64,000 nucleotides of DNA. Source: Diaporthe sp. PMI_573 (Eukaryota; Ascomycota; Sordariomycetes; Diaporthales; Diaporthaceae). A model generated the notes under the pieces. The model worked only from the letters and a program-made list of their open reading frames with translations. It was not told the DNA's origin and did no database searches. This document shows, piece by piece, positions 1-11,300 of this stretch. The stretch lies in the NCBI GenBank assembly GCA_021399435.1, contig JAJTUP010000030.1:186001-250000 (forward strand), given 5' to 3'. Within the stretch, counting starts at the first letter, position 1. Each line of letters starts with the position of its first letter. The position numbers and the translations under genes are program-made.

Positions 1-33
1 TTTAAACCGCGTTTCTAAGAGCACTTCCGCTAA

Positions 34-696
34 CGAGTAACATCAGTCGCTCAGTGTCGACCTCTATCCGCATCTTCAACTGTTTTCTCGGGCTCGTCTA
101 TGATTGTGTCTTCGTTATCTGAAACCTCGATACCGGCCACTTTAGGACCAGTATTTACAACATCATCCTCGGCACCGATAATAAGCAGCGGAATGCCTAA
201 TGCCCCGGAAAACACAACACTCATGTCCTCTACGACCAGCATTTTAGGCTCATCCCTGAGTATTTTCAGCTCTCAAGTTACACGGTCGACGACAAGCTTG
301 GAACAGGCATCGCAGGCAACAGGAAATGATAGAACACCCGGTATAAACCTCTTAGAATACAGTTATTTGGGCTGTTATGTGGCGAATCCAGACGGAAATT
401 TTGGGATGGTACCGGCTGTGGCCCAAGAGACCCTCACTACCTCGATTGAGGACTGCGCTTTTCTCTGCGACACTCAGCCTGGTGGGGCAACAATCTACTT
501 TACACTCGGCACAAACTCTCAAGGGCAGTCCATTTGTACGTGCGGCAATGATCTTTTCGCTTATAATTATCAGGCTATGGGTAAGGATTTCCACTGCAAC
601 ATTCCATGTCAGTTTACAGAGCCTACGTTAGGACAGAATTTCTGTGGTGGACAATTTGGCGAAGATCCGCTAGTATCTGTCTTTGGGGCGATATAA
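34..696 (+). CDS. WSC-domain protein, 3' exon or remnant
   Basis: The frame is open from 34 (an in-frame TAA sits at 31-33) to a TAA at 694-696; the first ATG is at 100. A Ser/Thr-rich stretch of about 85 residues is followed by a WSC domain, seen as YLGCY, then CAFLC, CTCG, a C-x3-C pair and a final FCGG, eight cysteines in the usual order. WSC domains are carbohydrate-binding and occur in fungal cell-wall stress sensors and in secreted oxidases. I see no signal peptide and no transmembrane segment, so this is probably a downstream exon or a truncated copy whose beginning lies outside the window or is lost. The stop comes directly after the domain. Nothing recognisable continues it downstream. 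Confidence 0.6.
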   Translation, partial: RVTSVAQCRPLSASSTVFSGSSMIVSSLSETSIPATLGPVFTTSSSAPIISSGMPNAPENTTLMSSTTSILGSSLSIFSSQVTRSTTSLEQASQATGNDRTPGINLLEYSYLGCYVANPDGNFGMVPAVAQETLTTSIEDCAFLCDTQPGGATIYFTLGTNSQGQSICTCGNDLFAYNYQAMGKDFHCNIPCQFTEPTLGQNFCGGQFGEDPLVSVFGAI

Positions 697-1957
697 GGTC
701 TCTATAGTGGTAATAAAGATGGTATGCCAGGGCTCTATGCACGCCGTTGAGATCCAAGATAGTGCACGCGGGGACCCGACTCACCTGCCTTAGGCACCTC
801 TGGTGATGGAATATAAACATGCCTAGGCTCATCCTGGATCAGGAACGTTATGCAACTGATCATCTAATGCTGATATTTTCCCAGACCGGCTTTCAAGATA
901 GGCCGTGTCATCACTGAAGACCGGGATGACGTTGTCCGGTATATAATTATTATGTGGGCCTGTGGCATCAAGCCCTCGTCAAGTTCCATCATGTTAGGAT
1001 CCCGGCAATGGTACCGCCGATTCCACGCAGGCCAAAGACACCCATAGACGGTAAATTGCTGCCATCATCCCAGTTTTCCGACACAGAGACCGAGGAGGGG
1101 CATTGCAGGAGCATGCCGCTCGACTGTCCTGCTCGGGTCATATCAAACTGGCCGCAGTCACGTCCAGCAAGATAAGTGGGACATTGTACTACGTCGCATT
1201 GTGTATTTATAGAGCCTGAGGTTGGGAAGCTTTTCACAACGCCATCATGATTCAGCGCTCTGACGGTTTCGGAACATGAACGAGGTTTCATACGCGCATC
1301 ACTTTTTGAGCCACGGTCTGTTCAAAAGAATAAGAATTGGAACTTCGTTCATCGCTTGGTCCAGGGTCAGGCCGCGTTACGCAGGGCAAGCACCGTAGTA
1401 GACGTCCGTTTTGGCATATCTTGCTCCTTTTATTGGATATTCTGGATGATCTAGCGGCAAGACTGGAATGGACTTGTGAGCTGTCCAGATAAAGAGACAA
1501 TAGGTTTGTTCATTCTTAAAATCAAATATATAACTTGTGTGCCTCAGTGTGCATACTGAGCCCGCCTTAACATACTGTACAGTATTTATCCTGTAGACTC
1601 CAAAATCTCTGTACTCTTCTAGCCGTGAAAGAGGAAGGTACAGATGCCGACAACAATCAATACAGAGCCATAAGCTGCCTAGCCTATTCACTTCACGTAT
1701 CACAGTGGAAGTAATTGGTGCAAGACGGACTGCAAACCATATGATCTGGTCGTGTGTGCAATCCTAGAATGGTCTTGGCATCCCAATTCGCGAGGACATC
1801 ATCGACACGAGACAGTCTGCATATCTGTTTCCACGATAAAACTGCCCTTCTGTCTCACAGAAACGAGCAGCGGCTATAGTGAGAAGGCCCTCGAAAGCCA
1901 GGGCCGTTCCTTCAATCCTGCTGAAGTGAATCCGATACAAACGAAACGACATGGGTT
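697..1957. other. No supported gene
   Basis: Only short open frames in conflicting directions. A 100-codon frame on the minus strand at 989-1291 has five cysteines but matches nothing I recognise. It may be decayed coding sequence next to the WSC remnant. Confidence 0.4.
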
Positions 1958-2473
1958 ATGAGAAGGAATCTCAGACTTCTCGAAGCCAGCGCCACTGGAA
2001 GCTGTAGTCCCACCTCCGTCCCGCGTGCGTCCATCGATGCATCTAGCCGCGTTTCCCCTGTACGTGCCGGAATGCTTGAACTCGACGAAGAACCCGGAGC
2101 AGATCCACGGGACATCAGCAGCTCGCCGTCGGCGGTCTCACACACGCACGGCGACGGCAGGTTCTCAGTAGGTCAAGGAGAAAACTTGGCTAAAGAAGTT
2201 GCCGACACACTGCTGGGTTAATGGCCGGTTTCCGAAATCGTTGGAGAAGAAATCAAGGACGGCGAGTTGCACTACTTGATAAGATGGGAGGACACCTTGG
2301 AGCCTGCAAGGAACATAGTACACAAAGGTTTGGTCGAAGACTGGAACAACAAGGTCCAGGCATTGCGGGAGAAGCTCCAAAGTCCTTCGGGAACCAAGAG
2401 GCCACGGGACGCAGTTAGCGACGCAGCGAGGAACAAGAGAGGTCGCCCCCTCAGAGGCAACAGTAGTCTTTAG
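1958..2473 (+). pseudogene. Chromodomain protein broken by one in-frame stop
   Basis: One reading frame runs from an ATG at 1958 to a TAG at 2471-2473, interrupted only by a TAA at 2219-2221. Directly after that stop the frame reads WPVSEIVGEE, then LHYLIRWEDTLEP, which fits a chromodomain: the W-x-V-x-x-I-V start, the YLIRW core strand and the W-E...EP segment. A basic tail (KRPRD, RNKRGRP) follows. Chromodomains bind methylated histone tails and also sit at the end of Ty3/gypsy integrases. No integrase motif is visible upstream, so a small host chromodomain protein and a transposon relic are both possible. A single C-to-T change would turn CAA (Gln) into the observed TAA, as expected for repeat-induced point mutation. 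Upstream exons, if any, are not resolved. Confidence 0.5.
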
Positions 2474-4107
2474 GCCATAGTGGGGTTCCTCCACATCCAT
2501 CGACGAATGCTGTTCCGAACCCTGAATCTCCATATCAGCTTTTCACGGAGGTAATCCGGATTGGGACAGTAATTCCCGGTACTGGTCGTATCTTGTTCGA
2601 GTATTTGTAGATATTGGTATACGGGCGGACACCTCCGCCTTTGACCTCGAATATATCATGATCAGATACACCTTTAAAGACGCACGACAACATGATACCA
2701 TCTTGAGTATATGGTGAAATATACTGTTGCGTGACCTCGCGTCCGAAATCGGCAACATGAACAGGTGTAATACCTATCGGAGCCCATCCCGTCCGCCGCT
2801 GTGTTGTTAAGGGATCACACCCAGACTCGTGAATGAAGATCCGGTGATATGATTTGGCGGGTGGCCAGTTGTTGGCTCGTAGGCCGGTGGGTTGATACTT
2901 CTGTCACCTTGAGCACACAAATCATCCCCGTGGATTTCAGCTGTGACGTGGTTGAGCCAACCTGCAGAATGAGAAGGACCAACACATCCGGCAGTTCTTG
3001 AAGTGTGTTTTAGGTAAGGGGCTTACGGTTTTAGATTTGAGACTGGGTTTGGAGGGGGGGTTGGGCGGTTCTGTTTGACATCGTCTGATGGGGAATACGT
3101 CCGGCAAAGCACTGTGGCATCTTGAGTATGGAGGGAGACATACTTCAAGAGGTACAACTAGCTGGAATATCAAAGCGCTGTCTGCCGCTGACAAGTACAG
3201 GCACTAATTTAGAATCAATGAATTTGTTTTTTTAGAATTGTTTGGGTCACCCGCCGGGATATCTTATTAAAGCTACTCAACAAACCCCAAACCACAACCA
3301 CGCTCTTGTCAACCCTTCAATTCCTGAATCTATATGTCGGGACTCTGATGAACTTGCTTGCTAAGTGAAGGCCGGCATTGTACGTTTTGAGCCTTGTTTT
3401 AGCCGAGGCGGTAATGGTCGATTCGGTGGTGGCCCCGGGCACGGGGGCAGCTGGGAAGGTCGCTGTGCACCAGTAAACATCGCGTATTGATAGTTCAGGG
3501 ATCTCTGTGATTACTGTGTGCTGCTCATGGACGCTGCGAAATACATGTATTGAGTAAAAACGAGAAAACGGAGTATAGAGAAAGGCAACACGTGCTGACG
3601 AGAGGCAGGAAAGAACGCATAGTTTATATTCACCACTTGAAAGATATCGATTGCAATGCGGCCTTGTGAGGCAGATACTTCTTGCTGACGGAAGTTCAAG
3701 GCTCTGAAAGGGTGGACGCCATCAGCGATTTCTTGTCGAAGACAACTGTTGAGTAATGAGGTCCTTTCCGTCAAAATTCTATCCTCCCTCGCCATTTCAA
3801 CCTCTGCCAATCACTGCCCAAAGAGAATGGACGAAGACTGAAATTCGACGTGCAAATTGATGGCATCTATGATTATGCAGTATCCGCCAATCAGATCAAA
3901 GCTTTGCTGACCGATATCATCCTCTATAGAGGTTTGTTGTAGTAGAGCTGTAGTAGAGCAATAGTAGCCCGGTCAGCAGCCACTGGGAAATCTACTCCAC
4001 CATAATATAATATACATAACTTTAATTTTATTTAATTTTTAGTAAGCCCTAAATTAAATTGCCTTGCCTTGTAGGTAGGCCGAATTAGATTAAATTGCTG
4101 GCTTGAA
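2474..4107. other. No supported gene; AT-rich, repeat-like right end
   Basis: Only short open frames. From about 3930 the DNA becomes simple: two adjacent copies of the 11-mer TGTAGTAGAGC at 3938-3959, then from about 4000 to 4135 a run of AATTAAATT and GAATTAGAT variants. This resembles eroded transposon or MITE sequence but I cannot define ends or target-site duplications. Confidence 0.4.
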
Positions 4108-4452
4108 TTAGATGAAATTTGATTGCGGATTGAATTGTGGGCAGCGCTGGCTTAAGCAGATGTAGTCACCCCAGATGAACCTGGAGATTCTCTCGAAGAT
4201 CTGGTGGCTTGGGGCTCCTGGCGCGAAATCGGAACGGTCGGCCCATGCTTCGGAGAGCTCGGTGCTCTTCGATGTTGACAGGTTCTGATCGCGAAAGGAC
4301 ACATATTCAGGCTTCCAATCTTTCAGGGATACATGGTGTAGTCCAAGACGTAGTGGACCGGATTCAGAAGAACTTTCGAAGGAGAGCAAGCGAACCTCGC
4401 TCTGGGAAACGTCGAGGGAACGATATTGCTCCGGTTCAGTACTCTGAGACAT
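4108..4452 (-). pseudogene. HET-like domain N-terminal fragment
   Basis: ATG at 4450-4452 and TAA at 4108-4110 give 114 residues; the frame is open further upstream to about 4614 but without an ATG. The beginning resembles fungal HET (heterokaryon incompatibility) proteins: a YRSLD start, EVRLLSFE, then LHHVSLKDWKPEYVSF. Near residue 100 it reads FIWGDYICLS, like the ALSYVWG motif that opens the HET domain, and then the similarity ends. The last 14 residues run into AT-rich low-complexity DNA. A complete HET domain is about 150 residues and the proteins usually exceed 500. I read this as a truncated gene, possibly cut by a mobile element. HET proteins act in non-self recognition and cell death; this fragment is unlikely to. 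Confidence 0.45.
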
Positions 4453-5107
4453 TTCTAACTGCAGAAATGATCGCAAAGACTTGATGCTTGTAGCTTGTGT
4501 CTCTATGGTGATATGATGAAGTCTGGCCGACAATGTTGTCTGCAAATAAATGGTCCGGGGTTTGTACGACCACTGCGACTTATCCACCACGTGACAGAAC
4601 CATCGCGATGACACAATACGATGCGGCTCCCTCAGACGAGCAATATGTTATACAAAGCATATCATAAAATGGGACGAAGATTGCAAGCAAAACGTTCAGG
4701 CCTTCACTAACAACAGAGCAACCGTGGCCAAGGCTTTGTGCCGTGGGAATTGACTGCTAATCGCGTCAAGCTGAAGCGGATCGCTCAATAATTATTCGAA
4801 ACAAGGGGTGCGAAGTAGTTTCCACTTCAGTCTGATTTTCAGGTCATGCACGCTACATGAACAAGAGAACAATGTTTTGTTTAAGCGCATGTCAGCAGAT
4901 GCCAAGACTAACTTGCTCTGCAGAATTGTCTCAGGCAACTTGATTGCGTCTGCAGTTGAGGCTTAGAGAAACAAGACGACCTTTGAACCACTACATGTGT
5001 GGCTGTCTCAACGCCATACTTGGTGATTTCTGAGTCCGTGAGACTGGTTGCGATCAGGTACTGCGTAAAATTAATTTTGCTCGGAAGCATATGTACAAGA
5101 CTGTATA
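4453..5107. other. No supported gene
   Basis: Between the HET-like fragment and the end of the DUF3176 gene. Short frames only; the part up to about 4614 is the upstream open extension of the HET-like frame. Confidence 0.4.
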
Positions 5108-7282
5108 CTAAGTTTGGCTCATCAAGCGGAAGCCCTCTTTTGTGTCCTCAAGGCGCACCGTAGCTCTATCAGCAGCAGCCTTCATCTCCCCCAAAGCCGT
5201 TACTGGCCCAGCAGCTTGTCTCGCCTCTTGGCCAAGACCGCTGAACAGGACCGCAAAAATAGAGCTCTTCCAGGCCCGGGCCTGCATTGACCTCGTCTTG
5301 AGAATCGTGAGGACCAAGAACACGATCGTGAACACAAGCAGCCCGCCCGGAAGCGCAATCCACCTCCAGTTCACACCTACGCAAGTCTGGTTGGCCCACA
5401 CGGTCCCAACCACCGGGCCTATGTTGTTGCTGATTCCATCGCCCCGACGCCAGCAAGCAGTTATTGACCATGCGAGCCCGTCCATAGCGGTCTGTATTGT
5501 GTCCAGCGTGGCGGAACCATTTTTCCAGAGACTGACAGCCCAGAGGTCCCCAGTCGCCCTTTTGTTCAAGGTGTCGAAAGAAAGGCTTTGGTTGCCCAAA
5601 AGAGAATCCAGAGTGAGTACCAGACCTTGGGTCGGCGCGATGTCGATCCAGTAAACACAGTCACGGGGCCACCGCTCAGTGAAGTTCGATATATCCCCGT
5701 AGGAAGAGGTTTGATTGGTGAGCTCGTCTAGTGAATGGGACGTTCCGAGAACGGGACCTTCAATTCTGTGCCGGTCAATTATCGGGAAGTCGTTCTCGTC
5801 AGAGGGATCCTTACTGCTGGTACATTGATGCCATTCGCCCGCCCTGATGGTCTGATTGAGTAGTAGCAGAGTGTGTTGGGTAAAAACCACTGGCCAGACA
5901 TCCATCCGTTTGGAGTCCAAGACTTGTTCGAGAAGCACGCCATTCGTGACGTTGGCACTATAAGTATTTACCACAGGAAAGAACTCGCACTCAAAAGCCT
6001 TCGCATTCTGTAAGTCAGAAGACTCAGGGGCCATTAGAAACGAGAGTGTGATTAGAAAAGACGAAGGGAGATGATCAGAATATTTGGACCCTGTCCGCAT
6101 TGGCGACCAGTTTTGGTACCCTGTGTCGTTTAAGTGTATTTTGTAATCAAGCATACTGGCTTCAGTCGTCGTATAGAGATATGTCTCATTCAAATAAGTC
6201 GTCTCATTGTGCCTTTCGACAGCCACGGAGATATCGTTGCTCTTGTCGGCACATCGGCTTTCCAGTGCGAGAGAGAGAAAAGTGGCTCCGTCTTCCGTTG
6301 ATGGGAAAGTGCAGTTTCCTGTCCTGCATTCGAAATTGAGGGCCGCGGAGACATCCACAGGCGGATCGAGAAGTCCGATATATATAGCCGACTGCATCTG
6401 CGACTCCAGATTCGGGTCTATGAAGCCAGCGGTGTAGTTGTTAGAGAAAGGAACTGTCGCATGTTCGCCCTCGACCACCATTGAGCAGCTGTAGAAATGT
6501 AGTATTTGTTGGGTAAAAGGATCGACCGCCATTGCTACAATAGTAAGAATGGCTCCAATAACGGCAAGGTTGCGGCTTTTCAGTGTATAGATCAGAAGCA
6601 GAGAGCCCCATGGACCTAAGTATGAGCATGTGAGCAGACTTCGAGTGAAGATAAGTCTTCTGTGAGCGCATTGAGAAATTCTCGTACGGGCCATAGAAGG
6701 TAGAGTACGAAAGGATAACATACCTCGACTGGCCAGATCCCATTGCTCCATATACCCAAGCGGCCGTGGCTTCTGATACCACAGCCACTTCAACTGGCCC
6801 ATACATTCGGCAATCGGCATCATCAGGCATGCCTTAAATATAGCGGTGAAGACGGCGACGAGGGCGTTTGTCGTAATTGCCGACGGCCATTGAGGTAGGG
6901 GACGGCCCCTGTGGATGACCAATGTGATCACAATGGCCGCGAGAGCAAACGTAGCGGCTGCGATGCTCGATACCTCCCATAGCCACGGTCGGTAGGAATG
7001 GGTATTGCACTGGGACTTCTGTTCCGGGTAAGAAATGTCCTCCCCCTTGTGGCTCATCTGAAGATGCCTCTGCTGTCGGCTGTCGATAGATGTACGTGCC
7101 GTGGCCGAGCCTCCAGATTCTCTGCTAGTGCTGTAGTATGTAGTGGAATCCAGTGGTGGTGAAGGGGACCTGGAAGCATGATACGAGTGACTGCGAAGCT
7201 CGATATCCTCGACGGAAGCTCGCGATGGACGAGTATTCAGGGGTTCAGCCTCATCTGAGGGCAAAGAACTGGTTCTATTCAT
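5108..7282 (-). CDS. DUF3176 multi-pass membrane protein
   Basis: Two exons, 6724-7282 and 5108-6615, give 688 residues. The intron, 6616-6723 (108 nt), starts GTATGT and ends TTAG; removing it restores the family motif SRGPWGS. Because it is a multiple of three and has no stop, it can pass as coding. The first ATG is at 7282; the open frame upstream has only a GTG. An N-terminal Ser-rich cytoplasmic-looking region is followed by two hydrophobic segments, the conserved QKPRPL...DLASRG stretch, a third segment and DPFTQQ. A long extracellular-looking domain rich in N-x-S/T sites and cysteines follows, then a last transmembrane helix near the C-terminus (LPGGLLVFTIVFLVLTIL). This layout is typical of DUF3176 (PF11374). 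The function of the family is unknown. A paralogue lies at 58-60 kb. Confidence 0.85.
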   Translation of the reverse strand: MNRTSSLPSDEAEPLNTRPSRASVEDIELRSHSYHASRSPSPPLDSTTYYSTSRESGGSATARTSIDSRQQRHLQMSHKGEDISYPEQKSQCNTHSYRPWLWEVSSIAAATFALAAIVITLVIHRGRPLPQWPSAITTNALVAVFTAIFKACLMMPIAECMGQLKWLWYQKPRPLGYMEQWDLASRGMLSFRTLPSMARTRISQCAHRRLIFTRSLLTCSYLGPWGSLLLIYTLKSRNLAVIGAILTIVAMAVDPFTQQILHFYSCSMVVEGEHATVPFSNNYTAGFIDPNLESQMQSAIYIGLLDPPVDVSAALNFECRTGNCTFPSTEDGATFLSLALESRCADKSNDISVAVERHNETTYLNETYLYTTTEASMLDYKIHLNDTGYQNWSPMRTGSKYSDHLPSSFLITLSFLMAPESSDLQNAKAFECEFFPVVNTYSANVTNGVLLEQVLDSKRMDVWPVVFTQHTLLLLNQTIRAGEWHQCTSSKDPSDENDFPIIDRHRIEGPVLGTSHSLDELTNQTSSYGDISNFTERWPRDCVYWIDIAPTQGLVLTLDSLLGNQSLSFDTLNKRATGDLWAVSLWKNGSATLDTIQTAMDGLAWSITACWRRGDGISNNIGPVVGTVWANQTCVGVNWRWIALPGGLLVFTIVFLVLTILKTRSMQARAWKSSIFAVLFSGLGQEARQAAGPVTALGEMKAAADRATVRLEDTKEGFRLMSQT

Positions 7283-8334
7283 GACTCTCCCGACATGCGT
7301 GGGCGTGGAACGACCTGGAGTGAGGATGTGCGGAGACTTTCGAGCTCTCCATAGCCACCGGTTCACGATGGATCTTGATATACCTGCAGCGACATTGCCA
7401 CTTGCTGCCGGCTGTGGATTCAGCTGTCAGCTCGAAATTGCTACGCGCGAGGAGGCATCCACTGGGCCCGTATTTCCATACTTAGTAATGACATTCCCAA
7501 CCATCAGCTCTCTTAGTGGTGCCCTCATTCAGTGCAACCAGGCTGCCGCATATCAATCCTGTGTGGGCTTGGCATTACTACCCTATCATTTGGAGGCCGA
7601 GAAAATGAACAGTCCAGTCTAGTCTTGGTGGTGTTGGTTGGGTACGAAGGAACGTCCGCACAATATGATAATCCCTTAGATCCAATATGACAGCCGGATG
7701 CCTAACTACAGGAAAAAGTTTACATTTGGAGAGAATGTTTAAAGTATGTTGCGGAACACCTTTAGCTGATGTTTTCAATAGTGTTGTCACAGACAAAGGT
7801 TATAGTTCCCAATTTAAGAAACAATACCTCTACTGCTACAAACCTAAGGCCGATCCCAAAATTTAATATAATGTATACTGAAGCACATTGTACCCTAAAG
7901 CGGGCCACGTGCCACAATCGTATTCTAAACTTACTGTTATCGGCATTATTTTTTTTTTTTAAAAAAAAAACGCTGGGTGTTTATGCGTTCACCACTGTAT
8001 GAAGGGACCGCCTACATACTGCTTAAGAAGCGTACGTACACGGATTAAAACCGAAACCGCGTACCCTAAAGGTAGAGCAGAGATACTATATACGAAACGC
8101 TAGACTTATTAATTATTCAATATAGTAACGAGAGTCATTACAGTATATAGGTAATATTATCTACGTTATATTTTGTTTATTAGAAGCAAACTTACTAGGA
8201 CACTTAACAATTAGGAATTATATCGCAAACACTAGGCTCCTTCCCAGCCGAGGGTTGACCCTCCTTAAGTAACTACCTGCCACAACGCTGATGTGATAAG
8301 AATCCCATAGGGCCGGCTTTCCCCACAACAAATA
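7283..8334. other. AT-rich intergenic region, possible eroded repeat
   Basis: No coding frame stands out. From about 7640 to 8330 base composition drops sharply in GC compared with neighbouring genes. A run of T directly abuts a run of ten A near 7949-7970, a perfect self-complementary tract. The composition is what a heavily RIP-mutated repeat would look like, but no parent element is recognisable. Confidence 0.35.
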
Positions 8335-11300
8335 CTATCGCTTATGTTTGTTATTGATAACTTTATATCCCTCGTCAGACCTGAAATCCAAGAGACCATT
8401 TATGTAAAGACTCCAAGGGTCGCCGAAGAACTTGACCCCAGCATTCCTCCCGTTGTCAAGGTCAAACACACGGAGCAAGATGTACACATTATCCGCCGTT
8501 CCATGGAACTCTCGCATCTGCACGCAAAACTCAACAAAGTGATTAGCATCGGTTTGGATTGTCCACACTCCCCCCCCCCCCACCAACTGGTCTCTTCCTT
8601 CCAATCGGGTTAGGTACCTAGATAGGGTAAGCACATACCTTGTCTACCTGATTCTGCGAGACGAACATGGGCTCGGAGCAGGGGCCCAGTGTGCTCTTAA
8701 CCTCGAGATGAAACTTGGTAGCATTGGACCATGCTGCGTTGGGATCGATACCGCGATCACGTAGCATAGCCCTCATCTGCTCGGAGGCATCGACATATGT
8801 AAAGTCCGAGAAGTCTCGCTCGAGGCCCTGGAATCGCGGATGCCCCGCCTCGGACCGCAAGCGGCTTGTCCAGCACTCGAATGTCCAGTCATCAATCTGC
8901 TGGGTGAACATCTCAAATATCTTTTTTTCAAGAAAGAGAAAATGCCTGGGTTAGCCATGTAATGAATGGGTTTCAGGGAGGGGTAACTTACGAAGAGTTC
9001 TCCGAGGTATCCAATCCCCCGAGCTCTGCTCTCACCCGTGTCATCGGTCCTGCCACCAGGCCTCGCGCCGGATGATTCTCGGCGGCTGGTGAGGCTGGAA
9101 TAGCCCCCTCCGGCTCCCTCTCCAACCCCTGGGTTTGTACTGTACGATCCTCCCGTGGCTGGCGTTCCAGGTGGCGATGAATATTCATTCTCATCGGCAT
9201 TGATCTCAATGGTTCTCGTCCGGATCGGCAGAGAGGAATGGAGCGGTGCGGCTCTAGATTCTGAGTGGTGCTGGATCGGAGCTACGGCTTCTGCATTGGA
9301 TATTCGGAAATTCCTCGCCCTTTGGATGATATTCTCGCTTCTTGATTGGTGCCAGGGGATCAGCTCTCGCGGCGGAGTTGGGTGGTCACGGCGTGCAGGA
9401 CGGGGTGTGCAAGGCGAGCGGCTCCGTCGTTCTGCGTCGGTGCCTGTGCCGCTCGCCGTCGGTGTGAATAAAGTCCCAGCGCTAGGTGAATCTTCCCTGC
9501 TAGAGATATCACCGCCCCTAGAGTCATGCATACCATCAGGACCGTCCGAGTGGATGTTGCGTTTTCCTCCCAGAGCCTCGTCATCCTCCGGATCCGGAGT
9601 CTCTTTTCCGGAGCCTACGTCTCCATCGTCATGGGAGCCTTCAGGAAGAGATACATTGTGCTTATCCAGGATTCTGGGAAGCCTGTGGATTGGGGCGCCC
9701 ATGAGATGGCTAATGAGGGCCGTGAACTTTTCGTCAAACCCGATCGTCTCCTTGAAATGCTTCAGAAGCTCATACGTGACTTCGGTATGTCTAGTATGGT
9801 GGGCCCCATCTCTTAGGTATATGTCGATCTCGTCCGTGCTCTCCTTAATCGTGACTAACTCGTCGTCGATGGTTACCTCGATATCATCGAGTGACATAGT
9901 GACTGTGATTGATGGTACCGACCATACTCGTATCGATGAAATGTCAGGGATCTCCCCATCTAAGCTGCCTTCGACTACTACTCTGCGGGAAAGTAAGTAC
10001 AAAAACCGCAAGCTTTTAAACGAGAGTGGGGGGTTCATTACCGAGATATGTATGTAAGTCGCTTGCGCAGGTCCTGTTCTTCAAGGACATTGCGAACGGT
10101 TATCCCATCCGGTCTAATAGTTCGCGTGACGGCCTCTGAGAGAAATTCCTCTTCACACCATAAATCCTCCAACAGACCCTTCAGCTCCCTCGCGGGCTGT
10201 ACCTGCAACGCGAGCATGTCGACTTTGCCTCGAAACTCGGCCTCAAAGGTTACAATATCGGGTATGTACCAGTTCTTATCGCGAAGTGAACGCATCTCAA
10301 TTCGACGCAATCCCTCTACCGGAGTGAACCCCTTGGCCAAGATAGGAAAGACTGAGGCGGAACGGATCCTGCGTATTTGATCGTCGGTTAAGCTGGACTT
10401 TCTGTGATATTTCGATAGTAAGGACAGCATTGCCTTGAAGTGCTGCTCTACATTGTCGTCGTCCTTGGAAGTGGGCTTGCAGAATTCGTCGACAACGTCT
10501 TGGGTTCCAGCTTCTTTGACGTCCAAAAGAGAGTGAAACAGGCCTTCACAGTTCCGGTAGTAGGTTTTCAGCTTGGTGACTCGAGTCAGGAGCTTGTGCG
10601 CGGTCCAAACGCAGTCCTTATGACTTAGCCATTTGGGCTTCGGTTTGGGGACGAACACTAGTGGTTTAGACTCAAATGCGCTCCTATGAATCTCGTTAGT
10701 GTCGGCGACCTGGAATAAAGGACTAGGCGCAAGATCCATGTTTATTCTACTTACAATATCTGGTCTTCGCTTCTATGAGTGTCTGAATTTAACGCCTCGT
10801 AGAGGTCTCTGATGGCGCTTGCGTCAACGTCTCGAACAGAGATCTGGCGGAGTGCTTGAAGCTCTCTCAGGATCGCAGTCGTGCCTTGTTCCGTGATGAC
10901 GCCGAATTGCGAAAGGAACCTCCAGTCCTGTAATGTTGGTTCCGGTAGGTCTGCAAAATCGAGATGCGGGCAATGGCGTTTGAGATCAGGGGTTGGGACC
11001 GCCAAACTACCCAGCGTCCGAGATTCGCCGTCGAGACAGCGGACCTCAAGCCTTGGCACAGCTTCAAAAAGCTTGGTGGATGGAAACATGGTGGTTGAAA
11101 GTTGGTCCCGGACAACATATAACAGATCCAGGACGTTTTGGTCGCGGAGAAACTTCCACTCTGGCGTCAACTTGGAGTCGCAAACAAGGTCGGGAATCGT
11201 TGCAAATGTCGTACTAGACCGCAAGAGCCATTCCCGGAAGCCTGGAAACAACCTTCCCGCGCCGTTTTCGAGGAATGAAGCCTCGTATCCGTCGGATAGC

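Noticed and set aside
989..1291. Cysteine-containing 100-codon frame, considered as a second WSC domain
   Set aside because: Cysteine spacing does not fit WSC and it is on the opposite strand from the WSC remnant.
9155..10057. 300-codon open frame on the plus strand
   Set aside because: Antisense to the NO VEIN-type gene, whose exons and splice sites on the minus strand explain the region.
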